NCBI RefSeq assembly: GCF_032852305.1
Contig: NZ_CP136594.1
Location: 1,401,501 to 1,465,500 of the forward strand
DNA length: 64,000 bases
From: Parasphingorhabdus sp. SCSIO 66989
GTDB lineage: Bacteria; Pseudomonadota; Alphaproteobacteria; Sphingomonadales; Sphingomonadaceae
Direction of reading: 5' to 3'
The notes beneath the pieces were generated by a model. The model ran no database searches and was not told where the DNA came from. It worked only from the letters and a program-made list of their open reading frames with translations. Positions 36,361 to 45,658 of this stretch are shown in pieces (position 1 is the first letter of the stretch; every line of letters starts with the position of its first letter). Position numbers and translations under genes: made by a program.

Positions 36361-36386
36361 GCTTCTGGTTCAACCTGTTGGTAGCA

Positions 36387-36469
36387 CGTCATTGCGAGCG
36401 TAGCGAAGCAATCCATGGCAACACGCACCTGCTCTGGAATGCCGCGTCGCTTCGCTCCTCGCAATGACG
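36387..36469. repeat. palindromic dispersed repeat, type A copy 4
   Basis: An 83-bp copy nearly identical to the one at 22296-22378, including the core GCAACACGCACCTGCTCTGG. Intergenic, downstream of the lipoprotein gene. Confidence 0.92.
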
Positions 36470-36492
36470 AAATCAAAAGAACTGAGCAGCCC

Positions 36493-36963
36493 CTATTCGC
36501 TATCCCCAATCGGTGCATCCGGGTCGCGTACCGAAATCAGACCGATGGATTTCATCCGCATCACCGGCTCGTCATTCTGATTAAATACCGTCAGTTCGCC
36601 CTGCATGCTGCCCATTTCCGGGCGGCTGCGCGAGCGGCGCTTGGATAAGGTGGTGCTTTCACAGCGCAGCGTATCGCCGGGATAGACCGGTTTTAGCCAG
36701 CGTATCTCGTCAACCCCTGGGGACCCGAGCCCCGCCTGCCGATTGACCTTCATATTCTCCACCATCATCCGCATCGCCATCGAGCAAGTGTGCCAGCCAC
36801 TGGCGGAAACCCGGCCGAAATGCGTTTTTGCCGCCGCATCATCGTCGAGATGAAAGGGCTGAGGATCATATTTCCCGGCAAATTCGAGGACTTCCTCGCG
36901 CGTGACCTCATAATGGCCAAAGCTATGTTTCGCGCCAACTTCTATGTCCTCAAAATAGAGCAT
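36493..36963 (-). CDS. MaoC-family dehydratase
   Basis: A 156-residue hot-dog hydratase. MLYFEDIEVGAKHSFGHYEVTREEVLEFAGKYDPQPFHLDD holds the family's catalytic Asp and His (YDPQPFHLD), and HFGRVSASGWHTCSM the second signature. It would hydrate or dehydrate enoyl-CoA. GAGAGGGA precedes the ATG. It is followed on the minus strand by nothing co-directional; the upstream ychF gene ends 18 bases away. Confidence 0.9.
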   Translation of the reverse strand: MLYFEDIEVGAKHSFGHYEVTREEVLEFAGKYDPQPFHLDDDAAAKTHFGRVSASGWHTCSMAMRMMVENMKVNRQAGLGSPGVDEIRWLKPVYPGDTLRCESTTLSKRRSRSRPEMGSMQGELTVFNQNDEPVMRMKSIGLISVRDPDAPIGDSE

Positions 36964-36980
36964 GCGTGTCCCTCTCGATC

Positions 36981-38081
36981 CTAGACGTTAAACTTGAACA
37001 GCATCACATCGCCGTCCTGCACCACATAGTCCTTGCCTTCCTGGCGCAGTTTTCCGGCCTCGCGGGCGCCGCTTTCACCGCTGAGCGCGATATAGTCGTC
37101 AAAGGCGATGGTTTCGGCGCGGATAAAGCCGCGTTCGAAATCGGTGTGGATTTTGCCTGCTGCCTGCGGGGCTTTGGCGTCGCGTTCGACGGTCCAGGCG
37201 CGGGCCTCATTGGGGCCGGCGGTGAAGAAGGTCTGCAGGTTGAGCAGGTCATATCCGGCGCGGATGACCCGCGCGAGGCCGGTTTCATTAAGGCCCATTT
37301 CCTCGAGGAACATCTGCTTTTCGTCGGGCTCCATGCCAACCAGTTCGGATTCGATTGCGGCTGAGACGACGACGGCTTCGGCGCCTTCGGCCTTGGCCTT
37401 TTCAAACACTTTGGCGCTGTAATCATTGCCGTTGGCGGCGCTTTCTTCCTCGACATTACAGACATAGAGCACCGGCTTGGAGGTCAGCAGCTGCGCTTGT
37501 GCCAGATGCCGGGCTTCCTCATCATCGCCCGGTTCGGTCAGCCGTGCGGGTTTGCCTTCGCGCAGCAGGTCGAGCGCCTTGCCCAGTACCGATGCGGCGA
37601 TCTTGGCTTCCTTGTCCTGCCCAGTGGCGCGCTTCTGCAGATTGGGGACGCGCTTTTCGAGGCTCTCCAGATCGGCCAGCAGCAGCTCGGTTTCCACCAC
37701 TTCGGCATCGGCGAGCGGATCGACATGATTGGAGACATGCTGGATATCGTCATCCTCAAAGCAGCGCAGCACATGGACAATGGCGTCCACCTCGCGGATA
37801 TTGCCGAGAAACTGATTGCCCAGACCTTCGCCCTTGCTCGCGCCTTTGACCAGCCCGGCAATATCAACAAAGGTCAGCTGCGTCGCGATTACCTTGGCGC
37901 TTTCAGCGATAGTGGCGATCCTGTCGAGGCGGTCATCGGGCACCGCGACCACGCCTTCATTCGGCTCAATGGTGCAGAAAGGATAGTTGGCTGCCTGCGC
38001 CGCCTGTGTCTCGGTCAGTGCATTGAACAGCGTCGACTTGCCGACATTGGGCAGGCCGACAATACCGCATTTGAAACCCAT
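36981..38081 (-). CDS. ychF: ribosome-associated ATPase YchF
   Basis: A 366-residue Obg-family P-loop protein. GLPNVGKSTLFNAL is the P-loop, FVDIAGLVKGASKGEGLGNQFL the switch region and NVEE near the NxxE specificity site (ATP rather than GTP). A C-terminal TGS-like domain ends ALSGESGAREAGKLRQEGKDYVVQDGDVMLF. Involved in stress and translation quality. AGGAGT precedes ATG 38081. A longer frame to 38099 is not used. Confidence 0.95.
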   Translation of the reverse strand: MGFKCGIVGLPNVGKSTLFNALTETQAAQAANYPFCTIEPNEGVVAVPDDRLDRIATIAESAKVIATQLTFVDIAGLVKGASKGEGLGNQFLGNIREVDAIVHVLRCFEDDDIQHVSNHVDPLADAEVVETELLLADLESLEKRVPNLQKRATGQDKEAKIAASVLGKALDLLREGKPARLTEPGDDEEARHLAQAQLLTSKPVLYVCNVEEESAANGNDYSAKVFEKAKAEGAEAVVVSAAIESELVGMEPDEKQMFLEEMGLNETGLARVIRAGYDLLNLQTFFTAGPNEARAWTVERDAKAPQAAGKIHTDFERGFIRAETIAFDDYIALSGESGAREAGKLRQEGKDYVVQDGDVMLFKFNV

Positions 38082-38160
38082 AATAACTCCTGATGGCAAT
38101 CCTCTCTGCCATGAGAGAGGAGGGCTATGGAGCGCGCTCTAGACGCTGTTGGGGGAAGTT

Positions 38161-39351
38161 TCAATCACTGGCGCGCAGCATGTAATTGGCAACCGCCGCT
38201 GCCGAACCATCGCCGGTCATCGCGGCGCTGACGATGCGCTGGCGCTTGATGTCATAGCCGACCCAGGCATTGACCCCTGGGGCATCGCCGCCATGACCGA
38301 GCATGACCAGGCGCCCGCCGGCAATCGGTGTATCGACCAGCATAACACCGAGACCATAATAGGTGGTGATATCGGCCATCGGCACCATGGTATTGAACAT
38401 CGCGTCACGCATGCTGCTGCTGACCAGCCGGTCGCTGAGCAAGGCGGCCCAGAACCGCGCCATATCACCTGCGCTGGCTGCTACCGGCCCGGCGGCGCCC
38501 GGTCCGGTGATATCCAGCACCGCTTCATCGCCATCGGTTTCCAGCGGCACGACGCGGCTGACATTTTCAGGCGTAACGACAATCGTTTCCTTAAGACCCA
38601 GCTTGTCGATCACCCGCGCCTGCAGAACATCTGCAAAGGGCTTGCCTTCGACCCGCTCAATTATGCGACCAAGCAGGGTGTAGCCAGAGTTGGAATAGCG
38701 CCAGAACTGGCCGGGACAGAACATTGCGCCGCGTTTTTTCAGGATATCGTCATGCTGTTTGGGTGTCATCTGGCGACGGCCTTTTTCGCGCCAGTCCGGG
38801 TCTTCATTGGCGCTGAACAGACCGCTGGTATGCGCCAGAAGATCACGGATAGTGATGTGATCAGCATTGGGCAGGCTGGGTTCCCAGCGAGAGAGCCGGT
38901 CGGCGAGTGACAGCTTGCCTTCGTCAACCAGCTGCAGCACGGCTACTGCAGTATAGGTCTTGGTCGCGCTGGCCCAATAGAAGAGTTGGCCTTTCTGGGC
39001 GCTGCTTTCTTCCCATAATGTCCCGCCGGGATAGGCCAGTGCGACGTTGAGATTCTTCGCCTTCGATATGTCTTTGGCTTCGGCAAAGGCCTTGGACAAT
39101 GGCGCACTGTTAGCGAGCCGATTGCTGAACATCGGATCAAACTGTGCCTTTGAGCTGAATGGCAGCGAATAGGCCGGGCGACCCTGATAGACTTTGCGTT
39201 CATCACATTTGACAGGGCGGTAAAGCTGTGGAGGGTTAGCTGCGCCAAGGCGCGATTGGGTCGGCGATTGCGCCACTGCGCTGGTTGTAGGGAGCGATAG
39301 GCCAACAGCCATCAGGCCTGCCAGCAGGGTTTTTATAGTCATTTGATGCAT
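38161..39351 (-). CDS. serine hydrolase, beta-lactamase class C family
   Basis: A 396-residue exported serine hydrolase. A signal peptide (LLAGLMAVGLSLPTTSAVAQ) precedes the penicillin-binding-like domain with the SxxK nucleophile SATK, YSNSGYTLLGRII (Tyr-x-Asn) and GHGGDAPGVNAW (the KTG-like HGG). It could hydrolyse esters, D-amino peptides or other small substrates. It follows a Tat-SDR gene by seven bases, suggesting joint transcription. The ATG 39351 has no strong Shine-Dalgarno; 39342 is an alternative. The longer frame is an artefact. Confidence 0.85.
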   Translation of the reverse strand: MHQMTIKTLLAGLMAVGLSLPTTSAVAQSPTQSRLGAANPPQLYRPVKCDERKVYQGRPAYSLPFSSKAQFDPMFSNRLANSAPLSKAFAEAKDISKAKNLNVALAYPGGTLWEESSAQKGQLFYWASATKTYTAVAVLQLVDEGKLSLADRLSRWEPSLPNADHITIRDLLAHTSGLFSANEDPDWREKGRRQMTPKQHDDILKKRGAMFCPGQFWRYSNSGYTLLGRIIERVEGKPFADVLQARVIDKLGLKETIVVTPENVSRVVPLETDGDEAVLDITGPGAAGPVAASAGDMARFWAALLSDRLVSSSMRDAMFNTMVPMADITTYYGLGVMLVDTPIAGGRLVMLGHGGDAPGVNAWVGYDIKRQRIVSAAMTGDGSAAAVANYMLRASD

Positions 39352-39358
39352 AGGGGAA

Positions 39359-40378
39359 TTACGCCTTGTGTACTGCCTTGATCCATGGGCCATAGGGGGT
39401 ATTGCCCAGCCAATCCACCTGAGTCTTGGCGGATATTTCGTTGATTGCCAGTTGTGGTTTGTTGCCGGGATGGACGGCGCGGCGGGCGGGCCGTTCAGAA
39501 ACCGGCATCTCGATAATCTCGGCCATGGCGCGGGGGATATCCATCGGGTCAGCGGTTCGGCCCGACCCATCCTCATTGCCCATGCGCGCCACCAGAGCGG
39601 GATAACCCGCCTTGCGTTCCTCAGAGACACGATCGCGCAGCGCCTTGGTATAGACATTGCGCTTCTTCCAGATATCGGTGGGGTAACCGCCGGGCTGAAT
39701 CACGGTAACGCCGATATTGTGCGGCACCAGCTCATACGCCATTTGCTCGGCCATCGCCTCGACCGCGAATTTGGTCGGCGAGTAGTGGCCCGCACCCGGC
39801 ACAATCACCCGGCCCAACTGCGATGATATTGCGAAGATATGCCCCGATTTCTGCGCCCGCATTCCGGGCAAGACTGCGCGTGCAAGACGGTGATAGCCAT
39901 AGACATTGGTGTCAAATATCAGCTTGGTTGCTGCCATATCCTGCAGCTCAATCGGCCCGGTAATGCCAATGCCGGCATTGTTGATCAGAATATCGATCGG
40001 CCCGCCGGTCAGGCGTTCGGCTTCGGCAACGCCCTTGGTAACCGAGTCATCGGAAAGCACATCAATTTCGACGATATCCACCTTAAGCTTGCCGGCCTGC
40101 GCTTCCTCGGCGAGGCTTTCGGCCTCAGGTCGGGGCAGATTGCGCATGGTGGCGATCACATGCGCACCGAGAGATGCGAAGTGCATTGCGCTCAGCCGAC
40201 CAAATCCCGAGGAACAGCCGGTAATCAATACCGACTTGCCAGCCAGAGCAGGGGGCATTCTGTCCGTCGATTGCGCGGTGGCAGCAGCCAGCCCATAGCC
40301 ACCGGCAGCCAGCGCACCGACAGTAGCGGTTCCGGAAAGCAATGTTCTGCGGCTTATTGCGCTATCATCATCGGCCAT
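39359..40378 (-). CDS. short-chain dehydrogenase with Tat signal
   Basis: A 339-residue SDR. The N-terminus has a twin-arginine motif (ISRRTLLSG) and a hydrophobic stretch, so export through Tat of a folded, cofactor-loaded enzyme is predicted. The Rossmann fold follows: TGCSSGFG for the dinucleotide, NNAG at the usual place, and the catalytic YSPTK (Tyr and Lys) preceded by the Ser in ISSQLG. It reduces or oxidises an alcohol/ketone with NAD(P). AGGAGA precedes the ATG. An exported SDR is unusual. Co-transcribed with a serine hydrolase. Confidence 0.85.
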   Translation of the reverse strand: MADDDSAISRRTLLSGTATVGALAAGGYGLAAATAQSTDRMPPALAGKSVLITGCSSGFGRLSAMHFASLGAHVIATMRNLPRPEAESLAEEAQAGKLKVDIVEIDVLSDDSVTKGVAEAERLTGGPIDILINNAGIGITGPIELQDMAATKLIFDTNVYGYHRLARAVLPGMRAQKSGHIFAISSQLGRVIVPGAGHYSPTKFAVEAMAEQMAYELVPHNIGVTVIQPGGYPTDIWKKRNVYTKALRDRVSEERKAGYPALVARMGNEDGSGRTADPMDIPRAMAEIIEMPVSERPARRAVHPGNKPQLAINEISAKTQVDWLGNTPYGPWIKAVHKA

Positions 40379-40398
40379 ACTGCTCTCCTCTATCGCTG

Positions 40399-40893
40399 TC
40401 AGCGACGGCTATATTGTGTTGCGCTTTTGCGCGCATCGCTCAGCCCGCGTGACGGCGGGATGCGCCAGCTATGGCTGAACCGATACACGCCGGTTATGGG
40501 GCGTTTCTCGTCATCAAGCGCGGGTTTGAACCTGGCTCTGCGCACCAGCAATTTGCACGTCTTGCTGTCGAGCAGCGCATCGCCCGAACTGCTGATGATC
40601 ACGCACTCACTGACGCGGCCATCTTCCGCCACCGTCAATTCGGTTTCGACATCCGCTTCCAGCCCGTCCAGCGCGGCGTGCATTGGATAATCGGTGACGG
40701 TAATCCACAATTCCGGCGCGATAAGCGGTACCGGCTCACGCCGCTCATCCGGCACTTTGCGCGGCATAGCGCCATAGGTTGCGGCAACCAGCGGATTGCC
40801 AATGCTCTGATGGGCGGGCTCGCTCGCCTGGCCGGGGGCACTTAATAATATCGCCAGCGCGCACAACGGCATCATGCACTGTCCTGAGGACAT
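40399..40893 (-). CDS. secreted TonB C-terminal domain-like protein
   Basis: A 164-residue protein with an N-terminal signal peptide ending near PGQASEP and a region ELTVAEDGRVSECVIISSSG followed by CKLLVRRARFKPALDDEKRPITGVYRFSHSWRI, typical of the TonB C-terminal fold. There is no retained membrane anchor. Two Cys in this domain may form a disulfide. AGGAGA precedes the ATG. It probably acts in the periplasm with outer-membrane receptors, but a role in siderophore uptake is not shown. A TonB-like sphingomonad family. Confidence 0.7.
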   Translation of the reverse strand: MSSGQCMMPLCALAILLSAPGQASEPAHQSIGNPLVAATYGAMPRKVPDERREPVPLIAPELWITVTDYPMHAALDGLEADVETELTVAEDGRVSECVIISSSGDALLDSKTCKLLVRRARFKPALDDEKRPITGVYRFSHSWRIPPSRGLSDARKSATQYSRR

Positions 40894-40962
40894 AGTTTCT
40901 CTCCTGCAGGTCAGCTTTATTGTTTTTGAGATTAATCGGTGCTGACCCTTATCAGCAGCTTA

Positions 40963-41547
40963 TCACTCCTGCATCCGCAAGGCCACATTGCTCATAAAGC
41001 GGGCGTCATCATCCTCAGCCAGCCAATGCGCTTCTGCGGCTATGGCGCCGAGCATATCGGTGAGGCTGTCCATCTCGGCCTTGGCATAGTTACCAAGCAC
41101 ATGGCCATGCACCCGAGCCTTGCTGCCGGGATGGCCAATGCCGATGCGCACGCGGCGGAAATCCGGGCCGATATGCTGGTCGGTGGAGCGCAGGCCATTA
41201 TGCCCGGCGGTGCCGCCGCCGCGCTTTACCTTGATCTTGAACGGCACGAGATCCAGCTCGTCATGGAAGATGGTCACATCGTCAGGCGTCAGCTTGTAAA
41301 AACGCATCGCCTCGCCAATCGACTGGCCCGACTTGTTCATAAAAGTTGCTGGCTTGAGCAGCAGCAGCTTTTCCGAGCCACCATGTGAAAGGCTGAGCCG
41401 CCCTTCGGCGACCCAGCCTTGAAATTTCACTTTTGGCGCGGAGAAATCATGCACTTCGGCCAAAGCGTCCAGCACCATGAAGCCGACATTATGCCGGTTC
41501 AGGGCATATTCCGGCCCCGGATTGCCAAGGCCGACCCAAAGTTGCAC
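40963..41547 (-). CDS. pth: peptidyl-tRNA hydrolase
   Basis: A 194-residue enzyme that frees tRNA from stalled peptidyl-tRNA. VGLGNPGPEYALNRHNVGF contains the catalytic His (H19), and PATFMNKSGQSIGEA and HDELDLVPFKIKVKRGGGTAGHNGLRS are family signatures. Encoded with rplY and one unknown gene on the minus strand, the usual neighbourhood in alphaproteobacteria. Confidence 0.96.
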   Translation of the reverse strand: MQLWVGLGNPGPEYALNRHNVGFMVLDALAEVHDFSAPKVKFQGWVAEGRLSLSHGGSEKLLLLKPATFMNKSGQSIGEAMRFYKLTPDDVTIFHDELDLVPFKIKVKRGGGTAGHNGLRSTDQHIGPDFRRVRIGIGHPGSKARVHGHVLGNYAKAEMDSLTDMLGAIAAEAHWLAEDDDARFMSNVALRMQE

Positions 41548-41559
41548 GACCGTTAGGCG

Positions 41560-41988
41560 TTACTGCTGTTGCTGGCCAGAGATAGCCTGCGCTGCTTGCG
41601 CGCGGGCTTCTGTCATGCTCTGGCGCACATTCAGGTAAAAGTTGGTGCAGCGCTGCATCTCTGCATCAAGCGCGGCTTGTTCCATCGCCAACAACTGCCG
41701 GGTGGTGCCTTGCAACGCACTGCTAACCTGATTGGCATTATATTGGCTTGACCGGCCGTTATAAAATGCAGTCAGAACATTCAGCTCAATCAAGCGTCCG
41801 GCTTTTTGCTCGGCATCAACATCGGTGCGATTAAGCAGAAGGTCGCGTTGCGCGCCCATCAAGGCGAAGCAGCGAAAATCATTGGCGGCAAGTTCTGATA
41901 GACCCTGCTGCTGTTGCTGTGCGATGGCGGGCGCAGTGCCCAATGCCATCGACAATGCGATAATGATGCTGCTTAACCTTGTGGACAT
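41560..41988 (-). CDS. secreted protein of unknown function between rplY and pth
   Basis: A 142-residue protein. A signal peptide (IIIALSMALGTAPAIAQ) is followed by two Gln runs, QQQQQ at the mature start and QQQQ at the end. The middle is helical with two Cys, FRCFALMGAQRDLLLN and MQRCTNFYLN. It is 12 bases upstream of pth and 18 bases downstream of rplY, so it is part of that operon. No recognised domain. Confidence 0.65.
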   Translation of the reverse strand: MSTRLSSIIIALSMALGTAPAIAQQQQQGLSELAANDFRCFALMGAQRDLLLNRTDVDAEQKAGRLIELNVLTAFYNGRSSQYNANQVSSALQGTTRQLLAMEQAALDAEMQRCTNFYLNVRQSMTEARAQAAQAISGQQQQ

Positions 41989-42006
41989 AATACGCTCCCT
42001 TGGAAT

Positions 42007-42672
42007 TTAGCTTTCCTCAGAATCCGCCTCTTCACCCGAAGCTTCTTCTGCATCTGCGCCTTCACCTTCGCTCTCGGCTTCTGCTTCACTGTCCGAACGC
42101 TTGAGCGCGGACGGTGCGACAACAGTTGCCACTGTGAAGTCACGATCGGTGATTGCCGATTCGCTGCCTTCTGGCAGATTGACGGCGGAGATATGGACCG
42201 AGTCGCCGACTTCGAGGCCGGTAACATCGATTTCGATCTGGTCCGGAATACGCGCCGCATCACAGACAAGGTCGAGCTCGTGGCGAACAACATTGAGAAC
42301 GCCACCGCGTTTCAGGCCAGGCGAATCTTCTTCATTGATGAAGAGAACCGGAACAGCCACTTCAACCGTGGCATCCTTGGCAAGACGCAAAAAGTCTACG
42401 TGAATCGGGCGGTCAGTAACCGGATGAAAAGCAACATCTTTTGGCAGGGTGCGGACGGCGTTGCCGCCAACTTCGACCATGACCAAAGAGTTCATGAAGT
42501 GACCGGTGCCCAGCATCTTGTTGAGCGCACGCTCTTCGAGATGGATCGGGGTCGGGTCTTCATTATTGCCATAAATAACGGCGGGAACGCGGCCTTCACG
42601 ACGCAGCGCACGAGAGGCTCCCTTGCCTGCTTTTTCGCGCTGTTCGGCCGACAGGGTTAGCTGATCGCTCAT
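42007..42672 (-). CDS. rplY: 50S ribosomal protein L25/Ctc
   Basis: A 221-residue long form of L25 binding 5S rRNA. The N-terminal half has [19 protein letters not shown], the 5S-binding core; the C-terminal half is the CTC domain, with RVPDQ-like strands ending in an acidic Glu/Ser/Ala tail. Heads a three-gene run with an unknown gene and pth. Confidence 0.95.
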   Translation of the reverse strand: MSDQLTLSAEQREKAGKGASRALRREGRVPAVIYGNNEDPTPIHLEERALNKMLGTGHFMNSLVMVEVGGNAVRTLPKDVAFHPVTDRPIHVDFLRLAKDATVEVAVPVLFINEEDSPGLKRGGVLNVVRHELDLVCDAARIPDQIEIDVTGLEVGDSVHISAVNLPEGSESAITDRDFTVATVVAPSALKRSDSEAEAESEGEGADAEEASGEEADSEES

Positions 42673-42888
42673 ATTCTGTCTCCAATTGGTGTTTGCAAAA
42701 CCCCGCTATTCATCTCGCCTCCAGGGATGACCAAGATGACGGGGATGCGCGCGCTTAGGCGAAAAGCCGCAGCAATGCAAGCATTCGTCGTTCGTTGTTT
42801 CGCCATGTCACTAAACCGCAATGGCTGTGCGAGCGACCTTATTTGCCTCCGATATGGAGTTAAGGGCACCGCAGCCCGTCGCGTTGGG

Positions 42889-43710
42889 TTAGCGATGCGT
42901 CGCCATCTGATTGCTGACCATCAGCAATTGCCCATCAGCCGACCATGCTTCGACCCGCTGATCATATTGGCTGTTGGCAATGCTGGCGCTGTCAGCGCGG
43001 AGCAATATCGGGTCCGATCCGCAAGCCGCAATCTGCTCTGCGGTGGCGGTCACATGGTTCTGCATTTGGATGGTCGAGCCCATCAGCAGTTCATTCGCGA
43101 CAAAGAATGTCCGCGGCATGGGCGCATCGACCATAGCGACCAGCCCAAGGATATCGAGAGGACGGTCGTCACTTTCGGCAATCCACAGCCAGCTTTCCGG
43201 TGACGGGTTAACACTGAATGGCTGTCCCTTGGCGAGGGCCTGGCGATATTGCCCCAGCCATAAAGGTGTCAGCGGCGGGGCAGGGACGAGTGGTTGTGAG
43301 TCTTCAATCGGCGGGGCATCAGGCTTTTCGATCTGGATGGTAAGATCGCTGTCGCGCGGCAGGCCACTGACCAGATTGACGGTGACCATCACCGCACCCT
43401 CTTGCACCATATCCACCCGCCAGAAATCGGTGCGTGCGCGCTTTGCCAAATGGCTGACGGTCAGGACGACATCGCCTTCCGCCACGCCGCCCATAAAGCT
43501 GGTCTGCATGGTCTGTAGAGTGCCGCGAAAATCGGCGTGTTGCATCACGGCATGTACCGCCAGTGCGTTGATCCAGCCACCAAAGGCCGCTTTGGGCGTG
43601 TTGCAATAATCTGTGGTAACCCGGGCGCGCCATGTTGGACTATCGCCATCGCTCATTGGCTCCAGCGCCAGAGCCTTGTCCAGCGCATAGCCGGTTTTGT
43701 CTTGGGTCAT
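42889..43710 (-). CDS. acyl-CoA thioesterase (double hot-dog type)
   Basis: A 273-residue protein similar in layout to the gene at 8407: FGGWINALAVHAVMQ in the N-terminal hot-dog, FMGGVAEGDVVLTVSHLAKRARTDFWRVDM and, in the C-terminal half, DILGLVAMVDAPMPRTFF. It hydrolyses acyl-CoA. Its start shares one base with the stop of the upstream TraB/GumN gene (TAATG), suggesting translational coupling to the TraB cluster. Confidence 0.8.
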   Translation of the reverse strand: MTQDKTGYALDKALALEPMSDGDSPTWRARVTTDYCNTPKAAFGGWINALAVHAVMQHADFRGTLQTMQTSFMGGVAEGDVVLTVSHLAKRARTDFWRVDMVQEGAVMVTVNLVSGLPRDSDLTIQIEKPDAPPIEDSQPLVPAPPLTPLWLGQYRQALAKGQPFSVNPSPESWLWIAESDDRPLDILGLVAMVDAPMPRTFFVANELLMGSTIQMQNHVTATAEQIAACGSDPILLRADSASIANSQYDQRVEAWSADGQLLMVSNQMATHR

Positions 43711-44627
43711 TATTGCAGCCGCTCCACGGTAAAGCCCTGTTCCGCCAGCATCGCTTGCACACTGTCTTCACCGGCAACATGCGCGGCCCCGACAGCGACA
43801 AAGGGGCGCTTATTGCTGTCGATTAGCTCGGCTATCGGCTCGGTCCAGGCCCGGTTGCGCGCCACCAGCAGGGCCTCGCGCACGGGTCCGGTGGCGAGCA
43901 TGCCTGATTGAGCGGTTTCGGCCAAAGCCGCAACATCACCCGTCAGCCAATGGGCCAGCAATTCGCGATAGCTTTCCTTGGCCTCATCAGCATCGGCAAT
44001 CACCGCCTCCAGCATCAGGGTCTGATGCTTTTCAGACAGATTATCAAAATAGCTGAACTGCTCTTCCGCGCTCTCCAGCGCTACGATGGGCAGGTTGCGT
44101 TCGCGCGCTTCTGCGGTCAGTATCGCCTCGACGCCATTGTCCTTGCTCACACCCAAGCCTGTTGTTGCAAGCCCAGCGAGCGACAAGGCGGTTGCCCAGC
44201 TTTCCTGCGCGGTGAAGGCATTGTCCGGTAAATCCGCCTCTTCGGCGATCTCTTCATATTCATCATGCAGCTGCGCCGAAATACGATCCGGCACCTTGGG
44301 CAGGCCAGGCGTATAGCCCATATCGCGGAAGGTGTCGGGGATGGGCTGATCTTCTTGCCGCGCATCAATCTCCAAAACCAGCGTCGCACTGTCCTGCAGC
44401 GATCCCGGAACCGCATTGTCATACCATTGCAGGCCATCGGGAAGCGCATGCACGCCGCCGAACAGATAGCCATAACGGCCATTGCGGCTGACTTTCCATA
44501 GAGCGGGCTGATGCTCTTTCGGCATCGCGGCCCATTCATCGGTGATATCCGGCTCCTGCTGGCAGGCGGAGATCAAAAGGGCAATCAGTAGGACGAACAA
44601 GGAGGCGGGGAACCTGAGCATGGTCAT
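43710..44627 (-). CDS. TraB/GumN family protein 1
   Basis: A 305-residue lipoprotein (LIALLISACQ, lipobox Cys 22) of the TraB/GumN family. The two metal-binding-like motifs are GYLFGGVHAL and AVGAAHVAGEDSVQAML, each with a His. Members of the eukaryotic and bacterial TraB family are thought to be membrane-bound metalloproteases. It is the third of three paralogues in this strand order (45659, 44671, 43710). Substrates are unknown. Confidence 0.88.
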   Translation of the reverse strand: MTMLRFPASLFVLLIALLISACQQEPDITDEWAAMPKEHQPALWKVSRNGRYGYLFGGVHALPDGLQWYDNAVPGSLQDSATLVLEIDARQEDQPIPDTFRDMGYTPGLPKVPDRISAQLHDEYEEIAEEADLPDNAFTAQESWATALSLAGLATTGLGVSKDNGVEAILTAEARERNLPIVALESAEEQFSYFDNLSEKHQTLMLEAVIADADEAKESYRELLAHWLTGDVAALAETAQSGMLATGPVREALLVARNRAWTEPIAELIDSNKRPFVAVGAAHVAGEDSVQAMLAEQGFTVERLQ

Positions 44628-44670
44628 GCCATAAGCGCCCCGCCTCTCTCAGGCAATCGCGATTACGCGA

Positions 44671-45588
44671 TCAATATTCGATACGGGTGGTTACAATTTC
44701 GCGTTCAGCAAGCTTCGCCTGCACGCTGGTTTCTCCAGCAAGATGACCCGCACCAACGGCTATAAACACTGTACCTGGTTGCTCCATACGGGCGTCAATC
44801 CACGCAGCCCAGTTTGCGTTTCTCTTGGTCAGCAGCGTATCGTACAAGACCTTATCGGTGAAACCTGCGTTCATCATCTCACCAAGCTGTTCGATGTCCG
44901 CGTCTCCCCAACTGGTGACCATAGAGTCGATTTGTTCGGGTATTTCATCGATGGACTGCGCGGTGACCAACAGATAGTTGATCTGGCTTTCCTTGGGCAG
45001 AGTATCAAAGAATGACAGTTGCTGTTCCGGCGTTTCTAGCTGAATGACGGTTTTTTCTGCGGCTGTTGCTTCTTCCGCCAGCACTTTTTCGGCGCCGCTA
45101 TTCACATCATAACCGGCTTGCAGCAGCGGCAGCAGGCCCAGGTTAATAGCAGCAAACCACGGCTCGAACTGATCAAAAGCTGCGACCGGCAGCCCGATTG
45201 ATTTCATCGCCGTGTCATAGGTTGCCTTTTGTTCTTCACTAAGCTGATCGCGCAACGGATTGCCAGGATCGACTGCCTTGGTCATCACCAAAGTCTGCAT
45301 AGAGGCCGGATCGGGCTCGATGATTTCCAATACCAATTCATCCGATGCATTAAAGGCGTCCTTCACCGCTTCATCAAACCAGCTTAGGCCCGGTTTAAGA
45401 ATATGGATGGTGCCAAAGAGATAAATAGTGGTGTCTTCGTCCTTCACGACCCACAGGGCGGGATCGACATCCACAGTTTCCGCCATTGCTTCGGGCGCTG
45501 CGGCTTCTTCCTGCGCCTGCGCCGGGACAGCGGCGGTTATCGCCAGCGAAAGGGCCATGAGAGAGGCGGCGATAAGGGAGTTCTTCAT
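44671..45588 (-). CDS. TraB/GumN family protein 2
   Basis: A 305-residue exported protein with a signal peptide (LAITAAVPAQAQE). Motifs are IYLFGTIHILKPGLSW and AVGAGHLAGETSVQAKL, matching the family more closely than its downstream paralogue. The middle is a long helical region. GAAGGATT lies before the ATG. 70 bases separate it from the upstream paralogue and 43 from the next. Confidence 0.9.
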   Translation of the reverse strand: MKNSLIAASLMALSLAITAAVPAQAQEEAAAPEAMAETVDVDPALWVVKDEDTTIYLFGTIHILKPGLSWFDEAVKDAFNASDELVLEIIEPDPASMQTLVMTKAVDPGNPLRDQLSEEQKATYDTAMKSIGLPVAAFDQFEPWFAAINLGLLPLLQAGYDVNSGAEKVLAEEATAAEKTVIQLETPEQQLSFFDTLPKESQINYLLVTAQSIDEIPEQIDSMVTSWGDADIEQLGEMMNAGFTDKVLYDTLLTKRNANWAAWIDARMEQPGTVFIAVGAGHLAGETSVQAKLAEREIVTTRIEY

Positions 45589-45658
45589 TACAATCCTTCA
45601 GTCATGATACTTTTCGCAAATTGCACTCGTGTTTGATTTGTCTATTGAAGTTTAGAGA

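Noticed and set aside
38101-38120. CCTCTC/GAGAGG hairpin between ychF and the serine hydrolase as terminator
   Set aside because: The stem is short and no T-run follows on either strand.
39352-39657. N-terminal extension of the serine hydrolase
   Set aside because: It overlaps the SDR gene on the same strand in another frame and lacks homology; a signal peptide follows the internal start.
42673-42888. Small gene between rplY and the thioesterase
   Set aside because: The open frames have no ribosome site or family resemblance; I see only non-coding sequence.
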